DNA of 41,255 nucleotides, taken from assembly GCF_014202475.1 (NCBI RefSeq), contig NZ_JACHGV010000022.1, forward strand, positions 1 through 41,255, read 5' to 3'. The stretch is from Streptomyces paradoxus. Lineage in GTDB: Bacteria > Actinomycetota > Actinomycetes > Streptomycetales > Streptomycetaceae. Each line of letters begins with the position of its first letter. Position 1 is the first letter of the stretch. A program made the translations under genes and the position numbers. Below are positions 17,356 through 26,063 of this stretch, in pieces. The notes beneath the pieces are model-generated. The model did no database searches. It saw only the letters and a list, made by a program, of their open reading frames with translations, and was not told the DNA's origin.

Positions 17356-19167
17356 ATGACGCACACATCCATCGCGGCGTGCCTGGGCGAGGACTTCCTC
17401 GCCCAGGCACTGCACCGCGAATACCGCCACGTACCAGGCGCCCTCGATGTCGCCGGACTGATGACCTGGGACGACCTCAACCAGATCCTGGCCGCACACC
17501 GACTGGAACCGCCGCGCATGCGGCTGTCCCGCGACGGCGAGACGCTGCTGGTCGGCGGGTACACCACGCCGGTGGCCACGCGCCGGCACACGGTGTGGCA
17601 CCGCCTCCACCCGGCCGAACTGCACGCCCGCCTCCAGGAGGGCGCATCCCTCGCCCTGGACAGCGTCGACGAACTCCACCCGCCCATCGCCCGCCTCTGC
17701 GAAGCGATCGAGCGCGACCTCCGCACCCGCGTGCAGGCGAACCTCTACGCGTCGTGGACCAGCACCGAGGGGTTCGGCGTCCACTGGGACGACCACGACA
17801 CCGTCATCGTCCAGCTGGACGGCGCCAAGCGGTGGCAGATCTACGGCACGACCCGGCCGTTCCCGCTGTACCGCGACATCGAGGACCCGGGCGAGGCGTC
17901 CACCGAGCCGGTCGCCGACCTGGTCCTGTGGCCGGGCGACGTCCTGTACGTGCCGCGCGGCGTGTGGCACGCGGTCTCCGCCGACCAGGGCACCCGTTCC
18001 CTGCATGTCACCTGCGGTCTGCAGACCCACACGGCGACGGACCTGATGGCGTGGGTGTCCGAGCAGCTGCTCACGCACGAGGACTGGAGGCGCGATCTGC
18101 CGCTGCTCGCCGCGCCGGACGTCCAGGCCGACGCCGTGGACGGGATGCGCAAGCGGCTCGCCGAACTGCTGGACGACCCGACGCTGCTCGCCCGCTACCG
18201 GGCCGCGATGGACGGCCAGGCCGTCGGCCGGATGGTGCCGAGCCTGCCGTACATCGACGGCGTTCCCGTCGACGGCGGCCTGCGGGTGCGGCTGACGACC
18301 GCCCGCGCCGTGCTGGAGGTCGGTGAGGACACGGTGACGCCACGGCCACCTCGCCGCACCCGCCACCACCCCCGTGGGCGCATGGCTCGCCGAACAACGC
18401 CACCTCGCAGCCAAGAACCAGCTCGATCAGGCCCGCGCCGACGCCCTGAGCACCCTCGCACCCGACTGGCGCCTGCCCCACGGCGCGGACTGGCACCGCA
18501 AGTACCACCTGCTGCGCGCCCACCTCGCCTCCGGAGCCGACCCCGCCACCCTGACTCGCGACACCCAGCTCGGCGGCGTGAAGATCGGCTCCTGGCTGGC
18601 CCGCCAGCTCACCACCTGGTCGGCCCTCGCCGACGGCCAGCAGCAGCTGATGACCGCCCTCGGCCTCACCCCCGAGAACAACCCGCTCGCCCCCGCCCGC
18701 CGGGCCCGCCGCACCTTCGAACAGACCGTCCAGCTCCTGGAACTCTTCCTGCACCGCGAAGGCCGCGCCCCCGCCGCCCGCGAGAGCATCCGCGTCGACG
18801 GCGACACCGTCAAGATCGGGGCCTGGCTCGCCAAGACCCGCACCAAACACCGCACCGGCCAGCTCCCCGACGACCATGTCCGTCTGGTTGCCGCGCTCTT
18901 CGACGGAGACTGGACGGCCGAGAACGCCACCCCGGCCGTCCTGGCGTAGCCGCTCCCGCAGACCGCGCCGCCTCGCGGACCCGGTCCACGACGTGCCGCG
19001 GTCGTACATTACGCGGAACGTGCAACGGGCCCCGCTGCACCAGGCGGTGGCGGTTGCGCCGTCGGTTCCCTCGGCGCCCGCGTGCTGTGGTGCCCGCCCT
19101 CGAGAGCCGGCCGGTGGACGGTCAGGGGCGGCTGCGCGGGACGGCGTCGACGCGGCTGGTGTGCTGA
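17356..19167 (+). CDS. JmjC/cupin-4 Fe(II)/2-oxoglutarate oxygenase with displaced C-terminus
   Basis: The first ~328 residues form a JmjC-type oxygenase like the bacterial ribosomal/peptide hydroxylases. NLYASWTSTEGFGVHWDDHD carries the metal ligands H143 and D145, and GDVLYVPRGVWHAV supplies H205. LDGAKRWQIY is the adjoining strand. Such enzymes hydroxylate side chains, mostly of Arg, His or Asp in proteins. The native sequence ends near 18340. Beyond it the frame runs out of register through a helicase-associated domain and stops only at 19167, adding about 275 Arg/Pro-rich residues that are surely not native. The ATG has GGGAG upstream. The catalytic core is complete but the usual C-terminal region is missing, so activity is uncertain. 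Confidence 0.72.
   Translation: MTHTSIAACLGEDFLAQALHREYRHVPGALDVAGLMTWDDLNQILAAHRLEPPRMRLSRDGETLLVGGYTTPVATRRHTVWHRLHPAELHARLQEGASLALDSVDELHPPIARLCEAIERDLRTRVQANLYASWTSTEGFGVHWDDHDTVIVQLDGAKRWQIYGTTRPFPLYRDIEDPGEASTEPVADLVLWPGDVLYVPRGVWHAVSADQGTRSLHVTCGLQTHTATDLMAWVSEQLLTHEDWRRDLPLLAAPDVQADAVDGMRKRLAELLDDPTLLARYRAAMDGQAVGRMVPSLPYIDGVPVDGGLRVRLTTARAVLEVGEDTVTPRPPRRTRHHPRGRMARRTTPPRSQEPARSGPRRRPEHPRTRLAPAPRRGLAPQVPPAARPPRLRSRPRHPDSRHPARRREDRLLAGPPAHHLVGPRRRPAAADDRPRPHPREQPARPRPPGPPHLRTDRPAPGTLPAPRRPRPRRPREHPRRRRHRQDRGLARQDPHQTPHRPAPRRPCPSGCRALRRRLDGRERHPGRPGVAAPADRAASRTRSTTCRGRTLRGTCNGPRCTRRWRLRRRFPRRPRAVVPALESRPVDGQGRLRGTASTRLVC
18340..18949 (+). pseudogene. Helicase-associated (HA) domain fragment, 5' truncated
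   Basis: In a second frame, directly behind the oxygenase core, the sequence reads HGHLAAPATTPVGAWLAEQR and continues through two or three HA-type repeats (GVKIGSWLARQLTTWSALAD; then VDGDTVKIGAWLAKTRTKHR) to a TAG at 18949. The HA unit is the same as in the telomeric helicase at 37531-40065. The helicase core that should precede it is absent. Its abrupt start marks a recombination junction. The following ~220 bases to 19167 hold nothing recognisable. Confidence 0.75.
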
Positions 19168-19467
19168 ATGTATTCGGCCTGCGGACCCGAGCTGACCGCC
19201 TACCTCGACGGCTTGCTGCGGCAGCGGGAGAGACTGCGGTCGATGACCGAGGCCGACGACTGGGCCCGCGCCGAGGCCACCCCGTCGGATGAGGAGATCT
19301 CCCGCGTCCGGCGGCTGATGCGACGCGTCACCGAGGAGGCCGACAAACTCACCGACGCCGAACGCGCCGAGATCCAGCAGGCCGCAGTCATGGTCCGCAA
19401 GACCCGCCAGGGCTTCCTCGGCATGCCCCGCATCCCCCAGCCCCTGCCCGACCTACGACCGGAGTGA
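19168..19467 (+). CDS. Conserved hypothetical protein beside a DUF6262 gene
   Basis: 99 residues, largely helical and charged (YLDGLLRQRERLRSM ... DEEISRVRRLMRRVTEEADK ... FLGMPRIPQPLPDLRPE). It overlaps the next gene by four bases (GTGA), so the two are coupled. In streptomycete integrative elements such pairs sit behind tyrosine recombinases, but no recombinase remains here. A stop codon immediately precedes the ATG and there is no clear ribosome site, so it may be the tail of a longer ancestral gene. Confidence 0.5.
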   Translation: MYSACGPELTAYLDGLLRQRERLRSMTEADDWARAEATPSDEEISRVRRLMRRVTEEADKLTDAERAEIQQAAVMVRKTRQGFLGMPRIPQPLPDLRPE

Positions 19468-20036
19468 CCCGCATGACCCCGACCGACCCCGCAGTCCAGG
19501 CCATGCTGGAAGGCCGGCGAGCCGACACAGGCCGACGCCGTCAGCGGGTCCTCGCCGCCCTGGCCGAGGCCGCGAAGGACGGCTCCGAGACCAGCGTCGC
19601 GGCGATCGCCCGCCGCGCGGGCGTTGACCGCACCTTCCTCTACCGCCACCGTGACCTCCTCGGCCAGGTCCATGCCCAGGCCGCTGAGCCGCCCACGGTC
19701 CCCGGCGGCCGGGGGCCTGTCGTCAGCCGGGCGTCGCTCCAGGCTGACCTGGCGGCCGCCGACGCCCGCACCGCCCACCTCGCCGCCCAGGTCCGCCGCC
19801 TCGAAGCCCGCCTCAGCGATGCCCTTTGCGAGCGGGTCTAGCGCGAGTCCGGCATCGGCGGCCCCGACGACACCGAACAGCTTCAGGCCCGGATCACCAC
19901 CCTCGAACAGCAGGTCGTCGACTTGGAGCTCAAGCTCCAGGACCAGGGCGACGACCTCGCGGCCGCCCGCGCCGCGAACCGCGAGCTGATGGCCCAGCTC
20001 AACCGCGGACGCGACATACCTACGCATCCCGGCTGA
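19464..20036 (+). pseudogene. DUF6262-family protein split by an amber codon
   Basis: An N-terminal TetR-like helix-turn-helix (TSVAAIARRAGVDRTFLYRH, about 37-56) is followed by a coiled coil (SLQADLAAADARTAHLAAQV). The frame ends at TAG (19839-19841), but the same frame continues with RESGIGGPDDTEQLQARI and a second coiled coil to a TGA at 20034. Relatives have Trp at this position (WRESG), so a TGG-to-TAG change is the simplest explanation. The family accompanies integrase or transposase genes. The truncated 125-residue form may still be made. Confidence 0.7.
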
Positions 20037-20202
20037 ATCCCCAACAGGTGGGGGGTTCAAGGGCAACGGAGCCGATTTCAACCCTGCCATGAGTGCGTGA
20101 AGTCATGAAGCGGCGCATCTTCTAGGCTGGCTGTTGGCCCTGCTCCCGAATGCACTCCCCAGGAGTCAGCCGCATGCTGGCAGGACTCGCAACCAGCGGC
20201 AC

Positions 20203-21288
20203 TCACCGCGCGAACCGCAGGCTGATCCTTCCTTTCCGGTCGATTTCGGCGATCTCTACATAAACCTCGTCACCGACTCTGACCGCCTCCCCGTAATCGA
20301 CGCGTTTACCAAATTGCCGTCGCATTTCAGTGATATGCAGTAGACCCTCCTCGTCATACGGCAATGACACGAACATCCCGAACGAGAGGATCTTGGCTAC
20401 TGTTCCTGGACAGCGAGCACCCACCGACGGCCAGCAGTATTCGATGAGCGCGGTACCGCTGGTCGACGACGGTGCGGACAGTAAAGCCAGCGCCTGAGGG
20501 ATCGTCAATCGTCTGCTGATCTCCTTTTCGAGTAACCCAGTGATGAGCGGAGCAAGCCGTCCCGCGCGTTTCAGTGGTGGAGCTTGTTCAAACAGGACCG
20601 CAGCGAGTGATCCAGATGGGCTGTCCCTACGGAACGGGGAGATACCCTCGACGGCTTCATAAAGTGTCACCCCGAGAGAGAACGCATCGCAGGCCGCGTT
20701 GCCGCGGTGGCCGCGGGCACGCTCAGGGGCGATGTATTCCAGCGAGCCGATAAATCCCCCGGGTGCAGTGAGCGCTGTGTCCACCTCGTGTACGGCAATC
20801 CCGAAGTCGGTGAGGAGTACCTCACCGGTATCGGTCAACATGATGTTGGCCGGTTTGACGTCCCGGTGAGTAATACCAGCTAAATGCGCCGCGCCGAGCG
20901 CCTCGAGCACGGCCACAGCGATCCTCGTCGCGTCGTCAAGGGGCAAGAACTTGTGCGAATTGAGGGAGTCGGCCAACGAACAACCATCGACCAGACGCAT
21001 TACGATCCAGGGAACGCCGCCTTCGACGACCACGTCGTACACCGTGATGACCCCAGGATGGTCGCGGATCCGCGCGGCGTTGCGTGCCTCGCGTGCCGCT
21101 CGCTCCAGCCTTTCCGACTGCTCGGCGGGCGATGCTGCGGGCGGCAGCCGCACTTCCTTCACCGCTACGTCAACGCGCAGGGCCTGATCGTGGGCCTTCC
21201 ATACCCGTCCGAATCCACCAGACCCGAGTATTCCGATCAATCGGTACCGGCCACCGATCACATGCTTCGGCTGCGATTGCTGCCCCAT
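20203..21288 (-). CDS. Ser/Thr protein kinase fused to a C-terminal S1 RNA-binding domain
   Basis: 361 residues from the ATG at 21288, behind a run of G; a longer frame to 21384 has a Cys-rich, unconvincing N-terminus. The Hanks kinase is complete: glycine loop LGSGGFGRVW (21-30), K44 in VAVKEV, catalytic HRDVKPAN with D143, and DFG D161. Residues ~290-361 (GARCPGTVAKILSFGMFVSL ... EGLLHIT ... RVGDEVYVEIAEID) are an S1/OB domain in place of the usual transmembrane helix and PASTA repeats. The protein is therefore soluble and may phosphorylate or sense ribosome- or RNA-linked partners. GC content is visibly lower than in neighbours, suggesting transfer. About 165 bases on its left lack a gene. 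Confidence 0.85.
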   Translation of the reverse strand: MGQQSQPKHVIGGRYRLIGILGSGGFGRVWKAHDQALRVDVAVKEVRLPPAASPAEQSERLERAAREARNAARIRDHPGVITVYDVVVEGGVPWIVMRLVDGCSLADSLNSHKFLPLDDATRIAVAVLEALGAAHLAGITHRDVKPANIMLTDTGEVLLTDFGIAVHEVDTALTAPGGFIGSLEYIAPERARGHRGNAACDAFSLGVTLYEAVEGISPFRRDSPSGSLAAVLFEQAPPLKRAGRLAPLITGLLEKEISRRLTIPQALALLSAPSSTSGTALIEYCWPSVGARCPGTVAKILSFGMFVSLPYDEEGLLHITEMRRQFGKRVDYGEAVRVGDEVYVEIAEIDRKGRISLRFAR

Positions 21289-21691
21289 GGCGCCCCCCAT
21301 TCGGCAGTTGTCACAGCACCGCCGAATGGAGACAGCGTACGGACAACGTGGTGGGCTTGCCACAGGATCGTGCACGTCCGGCACCCGAGTGTGAGCATCT
21401 GTTCAACGCGCTTGCCGAGGCCGTGATCGCGTTCGGGCGCCGAGGTGGAGTTCGGGCGGGTCGCGGTCACCCCGAGCAGATCGCCGCCTACGACCTGCCG
21501 ACTGTCCCAGGTATGCAGCGAAGCCGAACGCATACGCCGCAACCTGGCCCGGGTACTTCCCCAGGCGTCCGCACCCCAGCTGAGTGCAGCGCACACCGCC
21601 GGCGGACCGACGGACCCTTCAGCCGTCCGGTAGGGCAGGGAGCCGGGCGAGACGGCGCAGGCCGCCGCTCGTCCGCCGGGCGGCGCCGGGT
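21289..21691. other. Intergenic stretch with faint coding relic
   Basis: About 400 bases between the kinase and the toxin gene. Two plus-strand frames contain short protein-like pieces (HLFNALAEAVIAFGRRGGV, then QIAAYDLPTVP), as if one gene had been frameshifted. There is no start, no ribosome site and no family I can name. Confidence 0.3.
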
Positions 21692-22075
21692 TCAGATACG
21701 CCAGGAACGCAGGGTGTCCGCAATGTCGTAGATCTTGAGCCGGGTCTCGCGGGCTTTCCTGATCAGGTCGGACAGCGCCCCGTACGGCGGGTCGATGCCT
21801 TCACCGGACTGGTCGAGGTACTGGGTGGTGACGAAGGCGGCGAAGAGGCTGTTGCGGTGGGGGAGCGGTTCGAGCCGCACGATGGTGTGCAGGAGCGCGG
21901 CAGCACGCCAGGCGGCGTCGGGGTTGGACTCGGCGAGCGTCGGTGTGCGGGTCTTGTGGCGGGCGACGGCCGCGACAAGGGCCGAGTAGTCGGTGACGGA
22001 CACGTCGTCGTGGCCGAGGGCGATGTCCTGAACGTCCAGGAGCCAGGAGACATCTACGTACAGGGTCTCGCTCAT
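21692..22075 (-). CDS. Fic/Doc-like toxin
   Basis: 127 residues resembling the streptomycete Doc-type toxins: VDVSWLLDVQDIALG, VTDYSALVAAVARHK, AAWRAAALLHTIVRLEPLPH and GEGIDPPYGALSDLI. Fic-fold toxins usually modify a translation factor by nucleotide or phosphate transfer. The Fic core motif HxFx(D/E)(A/G)N(G/K)R is not recognisable; the matching place reads LPHRNSLFAAF, so the reaction may differ or be lost. Its ATG overlaps the antitoxin stop (TGATG), as expected of a toxin-antitoxin operon with antitoxin first. Confidence 0.75.
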   Translation of the reverse strand: MSETLYVDVSWLLDVQDIALGHDDVSVTDYSALVAAVARHKTRTPTLAESNPDAAWRAAALLHTIVRLEPLPHRNSLFAAFVTTQYLDQSGEGIDPPYGALSDLIRKARETRLKIYDIADTLRSWRI

Positions 22076-22314
22076 CAGGCGGCACTGGCTCCTCGGTCGC
22101 GCTCGGAGGGAGGAATCTCCTCCGGGAACGCCGCGTCGAACTCCTCGCGCAGCCGGTCCGCCCAGGACGCAGCGCCCGCCACGAACCGCCGACGGTGCAT
22201 CTCGCGTACGCCCAGGTCGTGCAGGTACTGCTTGAGGCTCTTGCCCTCAGCGGCGGCAGCAGCACGCACGCCTTCCATCTCTTCCTCGGTGAAGGACACA
22301 TTCAGTGATGGCAT
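22075..22314 (-). CDS. Antitoxin of the Fic-like pair, probable ribbon-helix-helix protein
   Basis: 79 residues beginning MPSLNVSFTEEEMEGVRAAA. The N-terminal beta strand followed by two helices (EGKSLKQYLHDLGVREMHRR) fits a ribbon-helix-helix DNA-binding antitoxin that represses its own operon. The C-terminus is acidic and probably unstructured (FPEEIPPSERDR), suited to wrapping the toxin. The ATG at 22314 was preferred over a frame open to 22809, because the similarity begins here. Confidence 0.7.
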   Translation of the reverse strand: MPSLNVSFTEEEMEGVRAAAAAEGKSLKQYLHDLGVREMHRRRFVAGAASWADRLREEFDAAFPEEIPPSERDRGASAA

Positions 22315-22584
22315 ACCCGCATGGTACCTACTTGGTGCCTGCCGAGGAAGCAGAGTAGACGCCGACGCCCCAGGTCCGATCCAGGACTGGCCGGGGACGG
22401 ACGCACTGCCCGCTCGCTTCCCTCCCGGCCGGCGCCCGCAGCCGGGAGGCCACCAGTGGCACCCCCGGGCATCCGAGCCAGAGCGCCGCGTCGCCTCGCC
22501 AGTGTCTGCCGCGGGCATAGGCGGCGCCATTGAGGCCAGATCCCACGGATGCGGCCGGCGAGATCGGCCGACCAGGGCCAGGAG

Positions 22585-22869
22585 GCATCGCTGGTGGCGG
22601 TCACCGCCCGTTCCAACCGCAGCAAAGCAGACCAGGACCCGGCTCAGTGGCTCCCGCCCGCGGCCGACGCGCACTGCCGCTACCCCGCGGAGTGGGTGGC
22701 CACCAAGCTCCGCTGGAGCCTGACCGCGGACGAACTCGAGTTGGCGGCCCTGCACGAACTGGCCCGCCACTGCCCGCCGCAGAACGTGCCGTACGAGCCG
22801 GCCTCCCAAGCAGCTCCACCGTCGAGGCCCGAAGACGCCCGCAGCCGACGTCGGGCCTCACCGGTGTGA
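22585..22869 (+). pseudogene. C-terminal fragment of an HNH-family nuclease
   Basis: The frame contains SLVAVTARSNRSKADQDPAQ followed by WLPPAADAHCRYPAEWVATK and TADELELAALHELARHCP. This is the end of the secreted HNH/DUF1524-type nucleases common in actinobacteria. The N-terminal part with the His-Asn-His residues is missing, and upstream codons are unrelated. The short ORF start at 22549 has no ribosome site. It is a broken relic. Confidence 0.6.
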
Positions 22870-23082
22870 TTCGAGTTCCTGACGGACGTCGAGATAACAG
22901 CGCAGCCGTACACCCGGCTCGCCCGGCACACGAATCGTGCGGTCCGCCGACGCGGTCGCCCAGCGCCCGGCAAGCAGCGCCTGAACGCCGAACGCGGTCT
23001 GGTCGTCGCACGCTGCGACGTCGACGACGGCCAGGCCCGGCTGCGCCACGTGCGCTTCGCTGATCGGCTTCATACCCGGCAT
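22858..23082 (-). CDS. DUF6207 family protein
   Basis: A 74-residue protein with the family pattern MKPISEAHVAQPGLAVVDVA, ADRTIRVPGEPGVRLRCYLD and a final amphipathic helix. The family is confined mainly to Streptomyces and occurs in many copies per genome; its function is unknown. The ATG at 23082 is taken because AGGAG lies 12 bases upstream. An ATG at 23073 would give the more usual MKPISE start. Its 3' end overlaps the nuclease fragment on the other strand by 12 bases. Confidence 0.75.
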   Translation of the reverse strand: MPGMKPISEAHVAQPGLAVVDVAACDDQTAFGVQALLAGRWATASADRTIRVPGEPGVRLRCYLDVRQELESHR

Positions 23083-23179
23083 GACGCCGCCGTGCTCCTG
23101 CAAGTTCCCGCCCGCTGGCACGTTCACCCGACCGAGTAGGCCATCACCGGCACGGCCCGCCGCACCCCGCCTCTGCGGT

Positions 23180-24505
23180 CTAGGAGCTCACCCACCCGCC
23201 CGGCCCTGATGGGTTTCGCGTCAGCGTCGTGATCCGGGGGCCGACGCGCTCGTAGGAGCAGTGCTTGGTGACCGGATCCAAGACGGCGACTTTCAACGGG
23301 CTCTGAGCGGCCTCCTCGAGACGCAACAGCCAGTCCCGGCCGGGGACCAGGATGGTCAGGTCCGCAGGCCACCGGTCGAGCGCTGAGGGGTCAGGGCACG
23401 CCACACCGGCCAGCTGGAACGCTGCCCCCGCGCGCGGCCGGCTGTAGAGGAGCAGCCCGTTGCCATGGGCGGGGCTCTGCTCGCCGCACGTGACGGCCTT
23501 GCCGGAGGCGGAGCGGACCAACTCCATGAATGCCGGCCACAGCGAGGCCTTGATGCCCGCGTGCTCGAAGAAGGCCGTCAGCCGCTCCTGCTCTGCCTGC
23601 TGCTCTTCGTGCGCTTGTTCCTGGGCGGCCAGCCGGCGGTCCTCGGCAGCTAGTCTGCGCTGCTCGGCGGCCAGTCGGGCCCGTTCGGTGGCAGCGGCCC
23701 GCTTCTGTGCGGCCTGTCGGCGTTGCTCGGCGGCGGCCTCCTGCCGGACGGCTTCGGCATCGGCCTCCAGCCGGGCCCGGGCGATGGCCAGGTGGACGTA
23801 GGAGCGGGCGGTCCACCACACCGTGCCGTCCGGGCCGGTATGGGCATGGACCCGGCCCTGGAGAATCCACCGGATCGCATCGTCCAGGGAGCAGCTGATG
23901 TGGGTCCACGCCGCTTTCGTCTTCCCCGTGTGTGGCGAGGCCCAGGTGTAGCGCGCCATGCCATAGCGCACTGTCCATGCGTCCCCGCGGTTCCTGGGGG
24001 GCGCTAACCGCAGGGAGGGCACGCCGCGCTCCCACGGCCGCTTCTCCATCGAGATCCAGCACACCGCCACACCGTCCGCCGCGTAGCGGTCCGTCCGCAT
24101 CCGCGCGTCCTGCGGCGTCATGGGCGACAACTGTGCCTCCAGCGCCATGAACGGCCGGTCCCGCTGGTCGAAGACCAGCACGTCCGCACGCCAGGTCCGG
24201 GCCTCGTTGCCGACCTCCAGCTCAGCTCTGAAGCCCGCCGCCCGGGCGGCGGTGGCCAGCTCCAGCTTCAGCAGGTGATGCTCGGGCGACTCGTTCGCCA
24301 GCGCGCAGTCGTTGGGCCGCACCTGGTGGTAGAAGTGCCGGGCACGGTGGGGGGAGATACGCGCGAACACCCTTCCCCGGCACTCCGGACACGCCAGCTC
24401 CAGACCCTTCACACGGTGCACGTCCGCCCAGGACCGGCCACACCCCAGATCGTCCAGTGACGCATCCAGCCGGCCCCAGTGCGCATGCACGGCGGTGTAC
24501 CCCAT
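23180..24505 (-). CDS. CoiA-like nuclease-domain protein with coiled coil
   Basis: 441 residues from an ATG directly behind GGGAGGGGG; the frame is open further upstream but similarity starts here. The N-terminus carries a zinc-like pair ACPEC (39-42), then ISPHRARHFYHQ. The CoiA/PD-(D/E)XK-like core follows: W-R-A-D-V (D108) and FMALEAQLSP (E123, Q125). Residues ~243-310 are an Ala/Glu/Arg/Gln coiled coil. The C-terminal 130 residues are unassigned. In Bacillus CoiA is a competence-linked nuclease, but Streptomyces lacks that pathway, so a role in DNA processing or defence is equally possible. It stands alone, with no operon partners. Confidence 0.75.
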   Translation of the reverse strand: MGYTAVHAHWGRLDASLDDLGCGRSWADVHRVKGLELACPECRGRVFARISPHRARHFYHQVRPNDCALANESPEHHLLKLELATAARAAGFRAELEVGNEARTWRADVLVFDQRDRPFMALEAQLSPMTPQDARMRTDRYAADGVAVCWISMEKRPWERGVPSLRLAPPRNRGDAWTVRYGMARYTWASPHTGKTKAAWTHISCSLDDAIRWILQGRVHAHTGPDGTVWWTARSYVHLAIARARLEADAEAVRQEAAAEQRRQAAQKRAAATERARLAAEQRRLAAEDRRLAAQEQAHEEQQAEQERLTAFFEHAGIKASLWPAFMELVRSASGKAVTCGEQSPAHGNGLLLYSRPRAGAAFQLAGVACPDPSALDRWPADLTILVPGRDWLLRLEEAAQSPLKVAVLDPVTKHCSYERVGPRITTLTRNPSGPGGWVSS

Positions 24506-25105
24506 CAGCCCCCTCCCGTGTGGCCCGAAAAGGACAGCATCCCCTCGTGCCGAGACGGCGATACACCGGATGAGGACGCGCGGCTCGGGCCGTTCGTGCT
24601 CCGATGAGCCGGTTCCGGCCGGCTGCTGGCGGTGCCCGGCGGCGGCAGCATCGGCCGGACACAGGGCGCACCGCCGGGCGGGTCCAGTCTCTCCCACGAC
24701 CGGCTCGGCCCGGCGGGGGTGTTCAGCTTCAGGGACACCGGACCGGCCGAAGCCGTCTCTGGCGGGATGCGCTTGTCAGATGCGCGCTGCCACCCGACGT
24801 GGTCGAACTGCTTCTGGACATGGGCGCGCGGAAGAAGTCGGCCAGCTGTCCGGCTTCAGCGTGAGCGCTGTGCTGTGGCCGTGGGCTTGGCGCCCGGCCC
24901 GGCGCCTTCGGCGTCCGTCTGCAGTCAGGTGCGGCGATGCGAGTGAGGACCTCGCCTACGGTCTCGGGGCCGAGTCCGCCCGGCAGCACGGTCTTCCAGT
25001 GGTTGGGCACGGCCCGGTCGACGAAGCCGTCGGGGTCGGCTTCCTCGCCGAGTTCGGACTCCCAGCGGCGCCAGGCCCGCGGTGGACGGCCTTCTAGGCG
25101 GTCGC
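24506..25105. other. Gene-poor stretch with a minus-strand coding relic
   Basis: On the minus strand about 24930-25100 reads RAWRRWESELGEEADPDGF then VDRAVPNHWKTVLPGGLGPE and TVGEVLTRIA, which looks like real protein sequence. It has neither start nor ribosome site and degenerates afterwards. I cannot name its family. The remainder to 24505 holds nothing recognisable. Confidence 0.35.
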
Positions 25106-26062
25106 TCAGAGCGTGAGCACCGGTCGCGTGGAGAAGTTGTTGTACAGGCCCTCTCCGTCCGGTCCGTACGCGAACTCGGCCATCTCGGGGTTGCGGTTGG
25201 CGGTCGCCAGCGGGAGCCAGGCCAGCAAGTGGCCGTAGCCGCCGCACACCGACTCGCCCCCGTCGCCGCCGTGGACCGCGGTCACATCGCTGGTCAGCTC
25301 GGCCGGCAGGTGTCGTAAGCGATGTGCAGGCCGAAGGCGTTCAGCTCGTTGTGCGGGCCGGGTGTCGTCGCCGTGGGGGATGCGGTCGAGGGGACAGTCG
25401 TCGCCCCACCGGAACAGGGTGTTGGACCCGGCACCGCAGGCGTGTTCCCACTCGTCGGGGCTCGGCATCCGCAGACCACGGGCGGAGAGGGCTGCCGGTA
25501 TGTCGGCCGGGGGTTCGGTCAGGGTCTCGTCCTCCACGGCCATGAGGACGGTGTCCAGGTGGACGCTGCGGGGAGCGCTGAGGATCCGCGCGAGATGGGT
25601 CCGCAGGTCGGGCAAGCACTCAACGCGATCGACTCGACCGCGGCAGGCGGGCGACGACGCACGGAGCGCAAACATTGGGCGTCGAACTCGCTGGCGCGCA
25701 GCGGCAGATCGACCATCGGGTCAGGGCCCTGAACGGCGAGGGCGCCGAGGACGCGGTCGTGGTAGGCAGTGGCCTGGGCTTGGGTGAACCGCTGCTCGAC
25801 AGAATGGGCCACGGAGCCGGGCTTCGGCACATACGGGGCCAGGCGCTCCATCAGCGTCGGGAAGTCGTGGCCCTCCCGACGGTAGTACGGGCGCTCCGCA
25901 CTGCCGGCCTCGGCTGCGTCGAGGCGCACGGGTGTCCAGGAAGGCCGCGGCTCGGCGCGGTTCGGGCAGCAGCCCGTCGCCCATCCAGCGGGCGCGGGTG
26001 AGGAAGTCGCTGTAGGCGCCGGGGTTGTTGTAGAAGCGTTCGTCGCCGACGCAGCCTCGATC
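25106..26062 (-). pseudogene. Formylglycine-generating-enzyme-like (SUMF1 fold) gene, multiply frameshifted
   Basis: Pieces in different minus-strand frames join into one protein: DERFYNNPGAYSDFLTRARW, then PYYRREGHDFPTLMERLAPY, VHLDTVLMAVEDETLTEPPA, RMPSPDEWEHACGAGSNTLF, FRWGDDCPLDRIP, NAFGLHIAYDT, and a final GEGLYNNFSTRPVLTL. The pattern of RMPSPDEWEHA followed by FRWGD is that of the FGE-sulfatase/SUMF1 fold. At least three frameshifts (near 25920, 25670 and 25370) break it. A sequencing artefact is unlikely given several independent breaks. Confidence 0.6.
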
Positions 26063-26063
26063 G

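Noticed and set aside
20040..20095. GGTTCAA-like string resembling a tRNA T-loop
   Set aside because: No cloverleaf partner stems or anticodon arm could be found around it.
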